Shown here one piece after another: positions 1-9,779 of a stretch of DNA of 64,000 nt. The DNA comes from Altererythrobacter sp. BO-6 (GTDB lineage Bacteria; Pseudomonadota; Alphaproteobacteria; Sphingomonadales; Sphingomonadaceae): NCBI RefSeq assembly GCF_011047315.1, contig NZ_CP049259.1, forward strand, positions 2,337,001 to 2,401,000, read 5' to 3'. The stretch's first letter is position 1. Every line of letters starts with the position of its first letter. The notes under the pieces were generated by a model. The model was not told where the DNA came from. It saw nothing but the letters and a program-made list of their open reading frames with translations, and searched no databases. A program made the position numbers and the translations under genes.

Positions 1-1503
1 GACACGCTCGACTTTGGTTCGTCCGAAGGAGGGGCCTGCTCGAGCAAGGACACCATGCGCGAAGCGGCGCGCAAGGCGGGCAATAGCGACGTGCTGGATC
101 GCTATGCCGCCGATTATCCGGTCGATCCCGCGCGCGGGCCGCACGACCAGCCGCAATCGATGTGCCCGGCCTTCGGGTCGCTCCGGGTGGGCCTTCGCAT
201 GCAGCGCACTGCGACGGTGCTCTCAGGTTCGGCCTGCTGTGTTTATGGCCTGACCTTCACTTCGCATTTCTACGGCGCGCGCCGCACGGTCGGCTACGTC
301 CCGTTCAATTCAGAATCGCTTGTGACCGGCAAGCTGTTCGAGGACATCAAGGAAGCGGTCGAACAGCTCGCCGATCCTGCAAACTACGACACGATTGTCG
401 TCACCAATCTGTGCGTTCCCACTGCCAGCGGCGTGCCCTTGCGGCTGCTGCCCAAGGCGATCAACGGAGTGCGCATTATCGGGATCGACGTACCTGGCTT
501 CGGCATTCCAACCCATGCCGAAGCCAAGGACGTACTCGCTGGCGCTATGCTGCAATATGCGCGCAGTGAGGCCGAGCAGGGTCCTGTCGCCGCTCCGAAA
601 CAGCGCTCGGATCGACCGACAGTGACTCTGCTCGGAGAGATGTTCCCGGCCGATCCGGTTGGGCTTGCCCAATTGCTGGCACCACTTGGGCTGGCCGCGG
701 GGCCAGTCGTGCCGACGCGCGAATGGCGTGAGCTTTACGGCGCGCTCGATTGTGCCGCGGTCGCCGCGATCCATCCCTTCTACACCGCCAGCGTGCGCGA
801 ATTCGAAGCGGCGGGCCGCAGTGTGGTCGGTTCCGCCCCGGTCGGGCGCGAAGGTACCGCTGCCTGGCTTGACGCCATTGGTGCCGCTTGCGGTGTGTCT
901 CAGAAGCAGATCGACGCCGCGAAGAACGGCGCACTCCCGGCAATCGAAGCGGCATTGGCCGCAGCTCCGATCAAGGGGCGGGTGACTGTCTCGGGCTATG
1001 AAGGCTCCGAACTGCTGGTCGCGCGGCTGCTGATCGAAAGCGGGGCGGATGTCCCCTACGTCGGCACCGCCTGCCCGAAGACGCGCTGGTCCGATTCCGA
1101 TCGCGAATGGCTCGAGGCACGCGGCGTGCGGGTGCAATATCGCGCTAGCCTGGAACAGGATATCGCTGCGGTCGACGAATACCGACCCGATCTGGCGGTC
1201 GGCACCACCCCGGTAGTGCAGCATGCAAAGCAGGCAGGCCTGCCCGCAATGTACTTCACCAACCTCATCTCGGCTCGTCCGCTGATGGGCGTAGCGGGTG
1301 CTGGCAGCCTGGCGCAGGTGATCAACGCTGCGATCGGCAACAAGGAACGGTTCGCCCGGATGACCGCCTTTTTCGAAGGGGTGGGCAAGGACATGAGCGC
1401 AGGCGTGTGGGAAGACGTCCCGCAGGATCGCCCGCTGTTCAAGAAAAAGTTTGCAGCGCAGAACATTGCGGCCCGCAAGGCGGCCGAGGCGGTGGGCGAA
1501 TGA
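1..1503 (+). CDS. bchY: Chlorophyllide a reductase subunit Y (5' partial)
   Basis: Subunit of the nitrogenase-like chlorophyllide a reductase (BchX/Y/Z), which reduces ring B of chlorophyllide a to bacteriochlorophyllide. The frame is open to the first base of the window and family members start further upstream, so the true start is probably just outside; the first in-frame ATG is at 55 but precedes a conserved stretch only after residues ACSSKDT, which also look coding. Conserved sections include [11 protein letters not shown] and [18 protein letters not shown] with the cluster-region Cys, followed by [20 protein letters not shown]. Its TGA overlaps the bchZ ATG by four bases (ATGA), as expected for subunits made together. 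Confidence 0.96.
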   Translation, partial: DTLDFGSSEGGACSSKDTMREAARKAGNSDVLDRYAADYPVDPARGPHDQPQSMCPAFGSLRVGLRMQRTATVLSGSACCVYGLTFTSHFYGARRTVGYVPFNSESLVTGKLFEDIKEAVEQLADPANYDTIVVTNLCVPTASGVPLRLLPKAINGVRIIGIDVPGFGIPTHAEAKDVLAGAMLQYARSEAEQGPVAAPKQRSDRPTVTLLGEMFPADPVGLAQLLAPLGLAAGPVVPTREWRELYGALDCAAVAAIHPFYTASVREFEAAGRSVVGSAPVGREGTAAWLDAIGAACGVSQKQIDAAKNGALPAIEAALAAAPIKGRVTVSGYEGSELLVARLLIESGADVPYVGTACPKTRWSDSDREWLEARGVRVQYRASLEQDIAAVDEYRPDLAVGTTPVVQHAKQAGLPAMYFTNLISARPLMGVAGAGSLAQVINAAIGNKERFARMTAFFEGVGKDMSAGVWEDVPQDRPLFKKKFAAQNIAARKAAEAVGE

Positions 1504-2945
1504 GCCTGATCCTCGATCATGACCGGGCCGGTGGCTATTGGGGCGCGGTCTACGCCTTCACCGCAATCAAGGGATTGCAAGTGGTGATTGACGGGCCGGT
1601 CGGCTGCGAGAACCTGCCGGTTACCTCTGTCCTGCATTACACTGACGGGTTGCCGCCGCATGAGTTGCCGATCGTGGTGACCGGGCTGGGCGAAGAAGAG
1701 CTGGGCAAGACCGGCACCGAAGGCGCGATGAAGCGCGCCTGGCAAACGCTCGATCCCGATCTGCCTTCGGTGGTGGTGACCGGGTCGATCGCCGAAATGA
1801 TCGGCGGCGGGGTGACGCCTGAAGGCACGACGATCAAGCGCTTCCTGCCGCGCACGATTGACGAGGATCAGTGGGAAAGCGCGGACCGTGCGCTCAGCTG
1901 GCTGTGGACCGAATTCGGGCCAAAGAAGATGCCCGCACGGCGCGAGCGCAAGGAAGGCGAAAAGCCCAAGGTCAACATCATCGGCCCGTCATACGGCATG
2001 TTCAACATGGCGTCCGACCTCGCCGAGATCCGCCGGCTAGTTGAAGGGATCGGCGCCGAGGTGAACATGGTGTTCCCGCTCGGCAGCCATCTGGCCGACA
2101 TCAAAAAGCTTGGCATGGCGGATGCCAATATCTGCCTGTACCGAGAGTTCGGACGGAACCTGTGCGAATTGCTTGAGCGGCCCTATTTCCAGGCGCCGAT
2201 CGGGCTCGACAGCACCACGAAGTTCCTGGAGGCGCTCGGCGCCGAACTGGGCCTTGATCCCGCGTCGTTCATCGAGCGTGAGAAGCACACCACGATCAAG
2301 CCGCTGTGGGACCTGTGGCGCTCGGTTACGCAGGACTTCTTCGGCACTGCCAGCTTCGGCATCGTCGCCAACGAAACCTACGCCCGCGGTATCCGGAATT
2401 TCCTGGAAGGCGACATGGGCCTGCCCTGCAGCTTCGCCTTTGGCCGATCTGCCGGGGTCAAGCCGGATAACCAGGCGGTGCGCGCGGCGATCCATGCCAA
2501 TCCTCCGCTGGTGGTGTTCGGCAGCTATAACGAACGGATGTACATGGCGGAGTGCGGCGCGCGGGGAATCTACATCCCGGCAAGTTTCCCCGGCGCGGCG
2601 ATCCGTCGGCATACCGGCACCCCCTTCATGGGCTATTCGGGTGCGACCTATCTCGTGCAGGAAGTGTGCAATGCGTTGTTCGACGCGCTGTTCCATATCT
2701 TGCCGCTCTCGACGCAGATGGATGCAGGCGAAGCGACACCCGCGCGCGACTATCGCGAGCTCGAGTGGGACGATGACGCCAAGGCCAAGCTCGATGAGCT
2801 GGTCGAGGCGCAGCCGGTGCTGATCCGCATTTCCGCCGCCAAGCGGCTGCGTGACGCCGCCGAGCGCGCTTCAAGGCGCGCAGGCGAGACCCGCGTCACC
2901 GCCGACCGGCTGGCCGACGCATTACTTGAAGGACACGGCGCATGA
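1500..2945 (+). CDS. bchZ: Chlorophyllide a reductase subunit Z
   Basis: Catalytic-component partner of BchY (NifK-like) in chlorophyllide a reductase. The product is 481 residues, normal for the family. The start at 1500 ([20 protein letters not shown]) overlaps the bchY stop; an open frame extends upstream but lies inside bchY and is not needed. Family features seen are the early [20 protein letters not shown] stretch, [14 protein letters not shown] and [18 protein letters not shown], and the [16 protein letters not shown] region. The C-terminal part (from about residue 400, [20 protein letters not shown]) is the light-independent reductase tail. Its TGA overlaps the ATG of the next small ORF. 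Confidence 0.97.
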   Translation: MSLILDHDRAGGYWGAVYAFTAIKGLQVVIDGPVGCENLPVTSVLHYTDGLPPHELPIVVTGLGEEELGKTGTEGAMKRAWQTLDPDLPSVVVTGSIAEMIGGGVTPEGTTIKRFLPRTIDEDQWESADRALSWLWTEFGPKKMPARRERKEGEKPKVNIIGPSYGMFNMASDLAEIRRLVEGIGAEVNMVFPLGSHLADIKKLGMADANICLYREFGRNLCELLERPYFQAPIGLDSTTKFLEALGAELGLDPASFIEREKHTTIKPLWDLWRSVTQDFFGTASFGIVANETYARGIRNFLEGDMGLPCSFAFGRSAGVKPDNQAVRAAIHANPPLVVFGSYNERMYMAECGARGIYIPASFPGAAIRRHTGTPFMGYSGATYLVQEVCNALFDALFHILPLSTQMDAGEATPARDYRELEWDDDAKAKLDELVEAQPVLIRISAAKRLRDAAERASRRAGETRVTADRLADALLEGHGA

Positions 2946-3070
2946 GCGCGCTGAACCAGATCGCTCGCAGCGATGCGAGCCCAGCAATCCTCGCGGGGCA
3001 ACCCGTGTGGATACCGAAGGAGGCAATACCGCCTCTCGCACAACAACCAGAACTGGAGAGCACGTTATGA
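2942..3070 (+). CDS. 42-residue ORF linking bchZ and pufB
   Basis: A small open frame starts at ATG 2942, overlapping the bchZ stop by four bases, and ends at TGA 3068-3070, overlapping the pufB ATG (3067) by four bases. It begins [20 protein letters not shown] and has no hydrophobic segment, so it is not PufQ, which occupies this place in Rhodobacter and has a membrane span. The double ATGA coupling is what supports translation. The pufB ribosome binding site (GGAG, around 3055) lies inside it. It may be a real peptide, or a translational relay that carries ribosomes from bchZ to pufB. No family is recognised. Confidence 0.45.
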   Translation: MSALNQIARSDASPAILAGQPVWIPKEAIPPLAQQPELESTL

Positions 3071-3222
3071 GCGATTCTGACGATCGCTTCGGCATGAGCA
3101 CTTACCTCACGCCAGAAGAGGCCAAGGAATTCCACAAACTGTTCATGACCACATTCATGGGTTTCACGGCGATTGCCGTCGTGGCGCACCTGTTGGTGTG
3201 GGCATGGCGTCCGTGGCTCTGA
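3067..3222 (+). CDS. pufB: LH1 light-harvesting beta chain
   Basis: Beta polypeptide of the core antenna (LH1) surrounding the reaction centre. The product is 51 residues. The N-terminal cytoplasmic part ([20 protein letters not shown]) precedes one membrane helix with the bacteriochlorophyll-ligating His in [15 protein letters not shown]; the terminal WRPWL is typical. The start is set by GGAG about nine bases upstream and by the family N-terminus; the open frame upstream of it is not coding for this protein. First gene of pufBALMC. Confidence 0.97.
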   Translation: MSDSDDRFGMSTYLTPEEAKEFHKLFMTTFMGFTAIAVVAHLLVWAWRPWL

Positions 3223-3291
3223 CTACGGTCTAGCGCAGGGGCCTTTACGGGCCGCTGATAACTTTCAGCAAATTGCACAAGGATACATACC

Positions 3292-3456
3292 ATGTGGAGA
3301 TCTTGGCTAATTTTTGAACCGCGCAGGGCGCTGGTTGGACTTCATGTCTTCCTGGCCGTGCTGGCGTTCACCATCCACTTCATCCTGCTGAGCACAGACA
3401 CCTACAACTGGCTTGACGGTCCGAATGCGGCCGCCACTGCCCAGCTTGGGGGCTGA
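3292..3456 (+). CDS. pufA: LH1 light-harvesting alpha chain
   Basis: Alpha polypeptide of LH1, 54 residues. It starts [20 protein letters not shown], a classic alpha N-terminus, followed by one membrane helix with the bacteriochlorophyll-binding His in [12 protein letters not shown] and the C-terminal YNWLDG. It pairs with PufB; the 69-base spacer after pufB contains an AAGGA ribosome site before the start. A strong RNA hairpin follows the gene, as in other puf operons. Confidence 0.97.
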   Translation: MWRSWLIFEPRRALVGLHVFLAVLAFTIHFILLSTDTYNWLDGPNAAATAQLGG

Positions 3457-3492
3457 CCGCTCACAGCGAAGGGATAGACCATTCGACTGTGC

Positions 3493-3526
3493 GAGGGGCG
3501 TGGGTCGGCCAGGCCGGCCCCGCCTC
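3493..3526 (+). promoter_or_regulatory. pufA-pufL intercistronic hairpin
   Basis: The transcript can form a GC-rich stem: GGGTCGG pairs with CCGGCCC around a CCAGG loop (one G-U pair), extended imperfectly by GAGG/GCCTC outside. In Rhodobacter, hairpins at this place protect the pufBA message from 3' decay, giving more LH1 than reaction centre. The same role is inferred here from position and fold. Confidence 0.7.
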
Positions 3527-3587
3527 ACCGGGTCGGATAGCTGAACAACATTGATCCTGCCCGTTAAGGGTGGGGGAGGATTGGGCT

Positions 3588-4412
3588 ATGGCGCTCCTCA
3601 GTTTTGAGCGAAAATATCGCGTGCGTGGCGGCACGCTGATCGGCGGAGACCTGTTCGACTTCTGGGTCGGTCCGTTTTATGTGGGCTTCTTCGGGGTCGT
3701 CACCGCGATCTTTGCAACCTTGGGGACGGCGTTGATATTCTACGCCGCGTCGCAAGGCCCGACCTGGAACCCGTGGCTGATTTCGATCGCGCCGCCTGAC
3801 CTTAAATACGGCCTGTCGCTGGCCCCGCTGAAAGAAGGGGGCTTCTGGCAGGTGATCACCGTCTGCGCGATCATCTCCTTCGTCTCATGGGCGCTGCGAG
3901 AGGTCGAGATCTGCCGCAAGCTGGGCATGGGATATCACGTACCGATCGCATTCGGTTTCGCGATCTTCGCCTATGTCACGCTGGTGGTGATCCGCCCGGT
4001 GCTGATGGGAGGCTGGCACTTCGGCTTCCCGTACGGAATATTCAGCCACTTGGACTGGGTATCGAACACCGGGTACCAATACCTGCACTTCCACTACAAC
4101 CCGGCGCATATGATCGCGGTGAGCTTCTTCTTCACCACGACACTGGCCCTGGCCATGCACGGCGCGCTGGTCCTTTCGGCGGTCAATCCGGCCAAGGGAC
4201 AGGAAGTGAAGACGCCTGAATATGAAGACACCTTCTTCCGCGACCTGATCGGCTACTCGGTCGGCACGCTGGGGATCCACCGCGTCGGCTTGCTGCTGGC
4301 GCTCAATGCCGGCTTCTGGAGCGCGGTTTGCATCGTGATCAGCGGCCCATTGTGGACCCGTGGCTGGCCCGAATGGTGGACCTGGTGGCTCAACCTGCCG
4401 ATCTGGGCATGA
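3588..4412 (+). CDS. pufL: Photosynthetic reaction centre L subunit
   Basis: Membrane subunit holding the active cofactor branch of the type II reaction centre. The product is 274 residues with five membrane helices. The start [20 protein letters not shown] is the family start and follows GGGGGAGGA at about 3572; an in-frame upstream start is rejected. Ligand regions are visible: [11 protein letters not shown] (His ligands to the special pair and to iron) and TLGIHRVGL (iron His). Followed by pufM after a 14-base gap. Confidence 0.98.
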   Translation: MALLSFERKYRVRGGTLIGGDLFDFWVGPFYVGFFGVVTAIFATLGTALIFYAASQGPTWNPWLISIAPPDLKYGLSLAPLKEGGFWQVITVCAIISFVSWALREVEICRKLGMGYHVPIAFGFAIFAYVTLVVIRPVLMGGWHFGFPYGIFSHLDWVSNTGYQYLHFHYNPAHMIAVSFFFTTTLALAMHGALVLSAVNPAKGQEVKTPEYEDTFFRDLIGYSVGTLGIHRVGLLLALNAGFWSAVCIVISGPLWTRGWPEWWTWWLNLPIWA

Positions 4413-4426
4413 TGGAGAACTGAGCC

Positions 4427-5395
4427 ATGGCAACCTATCAGAACATATTCACTCAGGTTCAGCTCAACCACCCGCCGGAGGAAGGCATTGCGCTTCCCCC
4501 CGGTGACGAGGAGCGGATCAAGGCGAATTTCATCAACCGCTGGATGGGCATGATCGGCCATGCGCAGATCGGCCAATTCTACCTTGGCTGGACCGGCATG
4601 GCCTCGCTCGCCTTCGGCCTGTTCGCCATCTTCATCATGGGCATGAACATGTGGGCCTCGGTCGGCTGGGACCCGGTGCAGTTCGTCCGAATGCTGCCGT
4701 GGCTCTCGCTTGAGCCGCCTGGCCCCGAATACGGCTTCACGCCATTCGTGCCGCTGGCCAAGGGCGGCTGGTGGATCCTTGCCGGCGCATTCCTGACCGT
4801 GTCGATCCTGCTGTGGTGGGTGCGAACCTATCGCCGGGCGCGCGCGCTGGGCATGGGTACGCATGTGGCCTGGGCTTTCCTGTCGGCGATCTGGCTGTTC
4901 CTGGTGCTTGGCTTCATCCGCCCGATGTTCATGGGCAGCTGGGCCGAGGCGGTGCCATTCGGCATCTTCCCGCACCTAGACTGGACCGCGGCGTTCTCGA
5001 TCCGGTACGGAAACCTCTTCTACAATCCGTTCCACGCACTTTCGATCGCCTTCCTGTATGGATCGACCCTGCTCTTCGCGATGCACGGCGCAACCATCCT
5101 GGCGGTGGGCCGATATGGCGGCGAGCGCGAGATCGAACAGATCACCGATCGTGGTACGGCCTCTGAGCGTGCGGCGCTGTTCTGGCGCTGGACCATGGGC
5201 TTCAACGCCACAATGGAATCGATCCACCGCTGGGCCTGGTGGTTTGCGGTGCTGACCACGCTGACCGGCGGGATCGGCATCCTCTTGACCGGCACGGTGG
5301 TCGACAACTGGTACCTGTGGGCGCAGCAACACGGCTTCGCCCCGGCCTATCCCGACACCGGGACGATCGATCCCACTACACTTGGGAGTGAGTAG
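4427..5395 (+). CDS. pufM: Photosynthetic reaction centre M subunit
   Basis: Partner of PufL in the reaction-centre core, 322 residues with five membrane helices. [20 protein letters not shown] carries the special-pair His, MHGATIL the first iron His and [10 protein letters not shown] the second. The N-terminal YQNIFTQVQ and the C-terminal extension ([15 protein letters not shown]) are typical of M chains that dock a PufC cytochrome. Its TAG is one base before the pufC ATG. Confidence 0.98.
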   Translation: MATYQNIFTQVQLNHPPEEGIALPPGDEERIKANFINRWMGMIGHAQIGQFYLGWTGMASLAFGLFAIFIMGMNMWASVGWDPVQFVRMLPWLSLEPPGPEYGFTPFVPLAKGGWWILAGAFLTVSILLWWVRTYRRARALGMGTHVAWAFLSAIWLFLVLGFIRPMFMGSWAEAVPFGIFPHLDWTAAFSIRYGNLFYNPFHALSIAFLYGSTLLFAMHGATILAVGRYGGEREIEQITDRGTASERAALFWRWTMGFNATMESIHRWAWWFAVLTTLTGGIGILLTGTVVDNWYLWAQQHGFAPAYPDTGTIDPTTLGSE

Positions 5396-5396
5396 C

Positions 5397-6458
5397 ATGA
5401 CGCAGACGATCAAATGGATTGCGCTTGCCAGCTTTCCGCTGGCGCTGACCGCCTGCGAGCTCGCCCCCAAGGTGTCGGAGCAGAACGGCTATCGAGGCAC
5501 TGGCATGAACCAGGTCCGGCTGGCTTCGATCGCGGAGGCTGAATATGACGTGCCGCCGCCGCCTTATGAGCTTCCGGCTTCGGGCGGGCCCACTGCGGGC
5601 GAGGTCTACGAAAACGTCCAGGTGCTGAACAATGTTTCGGCGGACGAGTTCAACTACCTGATGGCGGCGATCACCGAATGGGTCGCCCCGGAGGCTGGCT
5701 GCAATTACTGCCACAACCCGGCCAACATGGCTTCGGACGAGGTTTATACCAAGGTCGTTGCCCGCAGGATGATTCAGATGAACCAGAATCTGAATGCGAA
5801 CTGGAAGACCCATGTCGCCGAGACGGGAGTGACCTGTTGGACTTGCCACCGTGGTAATGCGGTACCGGAAAACATCTGGACCATGCCGGATCCGGGCAAG
5901 GACGGTTCGGTCAAGATCACCCGCAAGGGCCAGAACAGTCCGGTGCCGGCAACCGCCTATTCCTCGCTGCCGGTCAATGCCGTGGCGATGTATTTCAAGG
6001 ATGAGGAAAGCGCAGCCAATATCCGCGTTGCCTCCACGGGGATGCATCCGAGCGCGGACAATACACTCAGCACCATGGCGACCGAGAACACCTATTCGCT
6101 GATGATGCATCTCTCGGATTCGCTCGGGGTGAATTGCACCTTCTGCCACAACACGCAGAGCTTCGGTGCCTGGAACCTCAGCCCGGCGCCGCGTGCAACC
6201 GCATGGCACGGCATCCGGATGGTTCGCGACATCAACGGCGGTTACATCACGCCGCTGACGTCGGTGTTCCCGGAGAACCGGCTGGGGACGCAGGGTGATC
6301 CCTACAAGGTCAACTGCACCACCTGCCACCAGGGCGTGAACAAGCCGATGGGCGGGGCACAAATGGCCAAGGACTATCCGGCTTTGCGGGCAGCTCCTGC
6401 AGCTGCGCCGGCACCTGAACCGGCTGCTGAAGCCGAGCCAGCGGAGACGACGACCTGA
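5397..6458 (+). CDS. pufC: Reaction centre tetrahaem cytochrome c subunit
   Basis: Periplasmic cytochrome that re-reduces the photooxidised special pair. The product is 353 residues. The N-terminus is a lipoprotein signal with lipobox LTAC (Cys 20), so it is anchored by lipid at the membrane. Four haem-binding motifs are visible in order: CNYCH, CWTCH, CTFCH and CTTCH, with distal Met residues in the preceding helices. The tail after the last haem is Ala/Pro/Glu-rich. The ATG at 5397 was preferred over an upstream TTG. Last gene of the puf operon; a hairpin follows. Confidence 0.97.
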   Translation: MTQTIKWIALASFPLALTACELAPKVSEQNGYRGTGMNQVRLASIAEAEYDVPPPPYELPASGGPTAGEVYENVQVLNNVSADEFNYLMAAITEWVAPEAGCNYCHNPANMASDEVYTKVVARRMIQMNQNLNANWKTHVAETGVTCWTCHRGNAVPENIWTMPDPGKDGSVKITRKGQNSPVPATAYSSLPVNAVAMYFKDEESAANIRVASTGMHPSADNTLSTMATENTYSLMMHLSDSLGVNCTFCHNTQSFGAWNLSPAPRATAWHGIRMVRDINGGYITPLTSVFPENRLGTQGDPYKVNCTTCHQGVNKPMGGAQMAKDYPALRAAPAAAPAPEPAAEAEPAETTT

Positions 6459-6490
6459 TACGGCTTTCCTGTTAGCAGGGGGCTTTGCAG

Positions 6491-6519
6491 CGGCCCGGTC
6501 GCAATCTGCGATCGGGCCG
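6491..6519 (+). terminator. Hairpin terminator after pufC
   Basis: A 13-bp stem (CGGCCCGGTCGCA with TGCGATCGGGCCG, one G-U pair, 3-base loop) lies 32 bases after pufC and before the convergent minus-strand genes. It lacks a long U run, so it may act as a 3' stabiliser or a weak bidirectional terminator. Confidence 0.6.
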
Positions 6520-6534
6520 TTCGCTATTGGTGCG

Positions 6535-6780
6535 CTAGCGTTTGCGGCGCGCAAGATCGGCAAGGTGCGCGGGAAAGGCAAGCGCCAGCGGCAGCGCGAT
6601 CCATGGCCAGTCTGCCCCTACCAATGCCGCGCGCAAGGCAAGGACAATCAACGCCGCGGGCGCGAGCAGCAGCATTGCGTCAGCCGGCTGCCAGCCGCGC
6701 CGCCACAGGATCACGAACTCGATCACCAGTACCGCCAGCACCACATCGGCTGCCAGCCCGCTCGCGAAGAATTCCTGCAC
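6535..6780 (-). CDS. Small three-helix membrane protein
   Basis: An 81-residue product starting at GTG 6780, 13 bases after tspO and in the same direction. Most of its length is hydrophobic, with about three membrane segments (DVVLAVLVIEFVILW, AMLLLAPAALIVLALRA, WIALPLALAFPAHLADL) and a basic end (RRKR). The family is not recognised. Its position as the last gene of the bchG-pucC-bchP-tspO operon suggests a membrane role linked to pigment or envelope, but no function can be given. Confidence 0.6.
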   Translation of the reverse strand: MQEFFASGLAADVVLAVLVIEFVILWRRGWQPADAMLLLAPAALIVLALRAALVGADWPWIALPLALAFPAHLADLARRKR

Positions 6781-6793
6781 CGCGCGGTGCCTC

Positions 6794-7276
6794 TCAGCCG
6801 AACGGGCCGTTGAGTTCGACCACCTGCCAATTGAGCGCGGCCGCCACGCTGACCCAAGCCAGATAGGGCAGCAGCAGCAGCCCCGCGAGCCGTGAGATCC
6901 GTCCGCAATAGACGATCAGCAGCAGGATCGAGAGCCACAGCAGCAGCACTTCGGCAAAAGCCCAGTCGGGCCGCTGCATGCGGAAAAACAGCAGGCTCCA
7001 CAGCACGTTGAGGAAAGCGTTGAGCGCGAACAGGCTGATCACCCAATCGCGCGCCGCGCGTGAGGGGGCAGACCGCCAGGTCGTGACCGCTGCCATGGCG
7101 GCGAGGGCGAAAATCGTGGTCCAAGCAATCGGGAAAACCGGGCCCGGCGGCGTCCAGGAAGGCTTGTCGAGCGAACGGTACCACGGGCCGAGATCGGTGA
7201 TCGTCGCCCCCAGCATCGCCACCCCCATCGCCGCGATTACAGCGATCGATACCGGTATCACCCAGCTCTTGCTCAT
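6794..7276 (-). CDS. tspO: TspO/MBR family tryptophan-rich sensory protein
   Basis: Outer-membrane or membrane tetrapyrrole-binding protein that in Rhodobacter dampens photosynthesis gene expression in response to oxygen and porphyrin. The product is 160 residues with five helices. Family motifs are WYRSLDKPSWTPPGPVFPIAW, LNVLWSLLFF and PYLAWVSVAAALN. The start MSKSWVIPV at 7276 overlaps the bchP stop by four bases (ATGA); longer upstream frames lie inside bchP. Also called crtK in older photosynthesis clusters. Confidence 0.93.
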   Translation of the reverse strand: MSKSWVIPVSIAVIAAMGVAMLGATITDLGPWYRSLDKPSWTPPGPVFPIAWTTIFALAAMAAVTTWRSAPSRAARDWVISLFALNAFLNVLWSLLFFRMQRPDWAFAEVLLLWLSILLLIVYCGRISRLAGLLLLPYLAWVSVAAALNWQVVELNGPFG

Positions 7277-8466
7277 CCGGTCATCGGCCTCAGTCCCAAC
7301 AGATGGGCGCAATCCTTCAGGAAAATCTTCACATGCGCAAGCGGCTTTGCCCGCACCAGCCGCTTGTTCATATAGGCCTGCCAGGTCAGTTGCTGGACAT
7401 CGCGGTCGGCGCACATGTCCACAAAGCGCTCGCGCCGCTTGTCGCTCGAATACCAGAAATGCTGCATGATCCCCAGGATCCAGAACACCCGACCATGCTC
7501 GCGCATGAAGTGCTTGCGCGCCTGCCTCAGCGCTGCCGGCTGGCCGCTCAGGACGAATTCATTGGCCGCTTCGGCGACGATCCGGCCGCAGGTCATGGCG
7601 TAATAGATGCCTTCGCCGGAAGCCGGGGCGACGACTCCCGCCGCATCGCCAGCCACGATCACATCGCGCCCGTTGTCCCAGCGCTTCAGCGGCTTCAGCG
7701 GGATCGGCGCGCCTTCCTTGCGGATGGTCGTGCAGTCATCCAGCCCGAGCTCGTCACGCATCTCGCTCACCGTCTCGCGCAGCGGAAACCCCTTGTTCGC
7801 GCTGCCCAGGCCAATGCTGGAGGTGTGGCCGTGCGGGAAGATCCAGGCGTAGAAATCGGGCGAGAGCTTGCCCTGATAGAAGACGTCGCAGCGCGCCGGA
7901 TCGAACCCCTTGTCGTTCGCCGCCGGGCTTTCGATCACCTCGTGATAAGCGAAGACGCATTTCATGTTTTCCGCGCCTTCGATGTTCTGGCGGGCGACTG
8001 CCGAACGGGCGCCGTCGGCGCCGATCACCAGCTTCGTGCGTACCCGTTCGAGCTCGCTACCGCGTTGTGCGCGATAACAGACCACCGTGCCCGCCTCGTC
8101 GCGCTCGATATGGTCGAACATGCCCGTGCGGCGCTCGGCACCGTCGCTGGCGGCGCGCTGGCGCAGCCATTCGTCGAACACGTCGCGGTCGACCATGCCG
8201 ACATAGCCGATCTCACCCACCGGCATGTCGACCTTGCGCCCGGACGGTGCGATCATCCGTGCGGACCGCGCCTTGGCGACCAGCAGCGATTGCGGCACGT
8301 CGAAATCCTCGAGCAGGCGCGGCGGAACGGCTCCGCCGCAGGGCTTGATCCGCCCGTCGCGGTCGAGCAGCAGGACTTTGCGGCCTAGCCGCGCGAGCGT
8401 GCTGGCGGCGGTTGCTCCGGACGGCCCGCCACCTACCACCACGACGTCATAGTGCTGCTCGGTCAT
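7273..8466 (-). CDS. bchP: Geranylgeranyl diphosphate/bacteriochlorophyll reductase
   Basis: Flavoprotein that saturates three double bonds of the geranylgeranyl tail to give the phytyl tail of bacteriochlorophyll a. The product is 397 residues. The N-terminal FAD-binding motif VVVGGGPSGATAASTLA and the RIKPCGGAVPPRLLEDF signature are characteristic; a second flavin motif GRDVIVAGDAAGVVAPASGEG lies near residue 275. It overlaps the transporter gene upstream and tspO downstream by four bases each. Confidence 0.96.
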   Translation of the reverse strand: MTEQHYDVVVVGGGPSGATAASTLARLGRKVLLLDRDGRIKPCGGAVPPRLLEDFDVPQSLLVAKARSARMIAPSGRKVDMPVGEIGYVGMVDRDVFDEWLRQRAASDGAERRTGMFDHIERDEAGTVVCYRAQRGSELERVRTKLVIGADGARSAVARQNIEGAENMKCVFAYHEVIESPAANDKGFDPARCDVFYQGKLSPDFYAWIFPHGHTSSIGLGSANKGFPLRETVSEMRDELGLDDCTTIRKEGAPIPLKPLKRWDNGRDVIVAGDAAGVVAPASGEGIYYAMTCGRIVAEAANEFVLSGQPAALRQARKHFMREHGRVFWILGIMQHFWYSSDKRRERFVDMCADRDVQQLTWQAYMNKRLVRAKPLAHVKIFLKDCAHLLGLRPMTG

Positions 8467-9779
8467 GTGCTGGCCATCCTTTGTGAGAGTGCGGGCACGC
8501 GCCGGGTGGCGCGCATGGCAAGAAATGCTGCGAGCACAAAGGCGCCCGCTTCGATAGCGAAGATCAGCTGGAAGGCGGCGGCATCATTGCCGCCCGAGCG
8601 GCGCGCAAAGTCGACTCCGAGTGCGCCGAGCAGGCCGCCCATACCGAAGGCGATCGCTTGCGCCGCACCCCACACGCCCATGCGCACGCCCTCGCGGGTG
8701 CGTTCGCCTGAGCCGGCAAGGCCCATCATCGCGCCGATCGCAGCGACCGCAAAGGCGCCGTTGCAAAAGCCGAGAGCAAAGACATTGGCCTGCAAGGGCC
8801 AGCCTGCGCCAACACGTGCGCCGGTCGCCAGGCCCACCAGCGCCAGTGCTGACCCGACACAGCCGGTCACGATCCACACCCGCAGCTCTACCGGCATCCG
8901 CCCGGCAAAGGCGCTGCCACCGATGCCCGCTGCGATCATGCCGGCCAATACACCGCCGTGCTGGATCCCTGCCAGCGAAGTCGATTGCCCCGGCGTCATC
9001 CCGAACACGAGCCCGGCAAAGGGTTCGAGGATCAGGTCCTGCATGCTGTAAGCCAGCATCGAGACGAAGATGAACAGGGTAAACCGGCGCGCTGCCTGCT
9101 CTTTCAGGATTTCGCGGATTGCTTCGGCAAAGTCAGGCGGCGGCCCTGCGCGATCGGTTTCGGCTTCCACCAGCGCCTGCTGTTCCAGCCGGAATGTCAC
9201 TGCGCAGGTCAGCAGAAAGGCGCACAGGACCACGCCTGTCGCAACCATCACCAGCCGCTGTTCGGAGAATGGATCGAGCAGGGCGCCAGCGGTGGCTGCG
9301 GAAATCACGATCCCGGCCACCATCATGATCCACGTAACGGCAGCGGCTGCCGCGCGGCGTTCTCGCGCGACGCCCGAAGCGAGCAGGGCCAGCAGCGACG
9401 TCCCCGAAGCACCCACGCCCGCGCCGATCAAGGTGAAGGCCAGCGCGGCCATCACGCCGCCCAGGATCGGACTTTCGTTGATGATCACCGTTGCATTCAC
9501 GGCCATCAGCGCGCCAAGCGCCAATATGCCCAGGCCACCGATGATCCAGGGGGTGCGGCGGCGCCCCTTGTCTGAGCCGTGGCCCCAGATCGGGCGGGAT
9601 AATTGCACAGCATAGTGCCAGGCGACCAGGCCGGCCGGAATGGCGGCGATCAAGCCATATTCGACCACCATCACCCGGTTGAGCAGCGAGGTGGCGAGCA
9701 TCACAATCGCCCCGATCGAGGCCTGGACTGCGCCGAGCCGAACGATCGCGAGCCATCCAAAGCCCTTCGCGTTCGCCAT
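8463..9779 (-). CDS. PucC-like (BCH family) membrane transporter
   Basis: Major-facilitator-type protein of the BCH/PucC family, thought to deliver bacteriochlorophyll to, or assemble, light-harvesting complexes. The product is 438 residues with about 12 membrane helices. The start MANAKGFGWLAIVRLGAVQA at 9779 was chosen because the family begins there and it abuts the bchG stop (TGATG). The position between bchG and bchP matches the ORF428-type gene of Rhodobacter. Paralogous to lhaA in this window; the shared motif FSMQD/YSMQD LLEPF is visible in both (here YSMQDLILEPFAG). Confidence 0.9.
   Translation of the reverse strand: MANAKGFGWLAIVRLGAVQASIGAIVMLATSLLNRVMVVEYGLIAAIPAGLVAWHYAVQLSRPIWGHGSDKGRRRTPWIIGGLGILALGALMAVNATVIINESPILGGVMAALAFTLIGAGVGASGTSLLALLASGVARERRAAAAAVTWIMMVAGIVISAATAGALLDPFSEQRLVMVATGVVLCAFLLTCAVTFRLEQQALVEAETDRAGPPPDFAEAIREILKEQAARRFTLFIFVSMLAYSMQDLILEPFAGLVFGMTPGQSTSLAGIQHGGVLAGMIAAGIGGSAFAGRMPVELRVWIVTGCVGSALALVGLATGARVGAGWPLQANVFALGFCNGAFAVAAIGAMMGLAGSGERTREGVRMGVWGAAQAIAFGMGGLLGALGVDFARRSGGNDAAAFQLIFAIEAGAFVLAAFLAMRATRRVPALSQRMAST

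Noticed and set aside
2942..3070. PufQ identity for the 42-codon ORF
   Set aside because: PufQ has a membrane helix and is longer; this sequence has no hydrophobic run.
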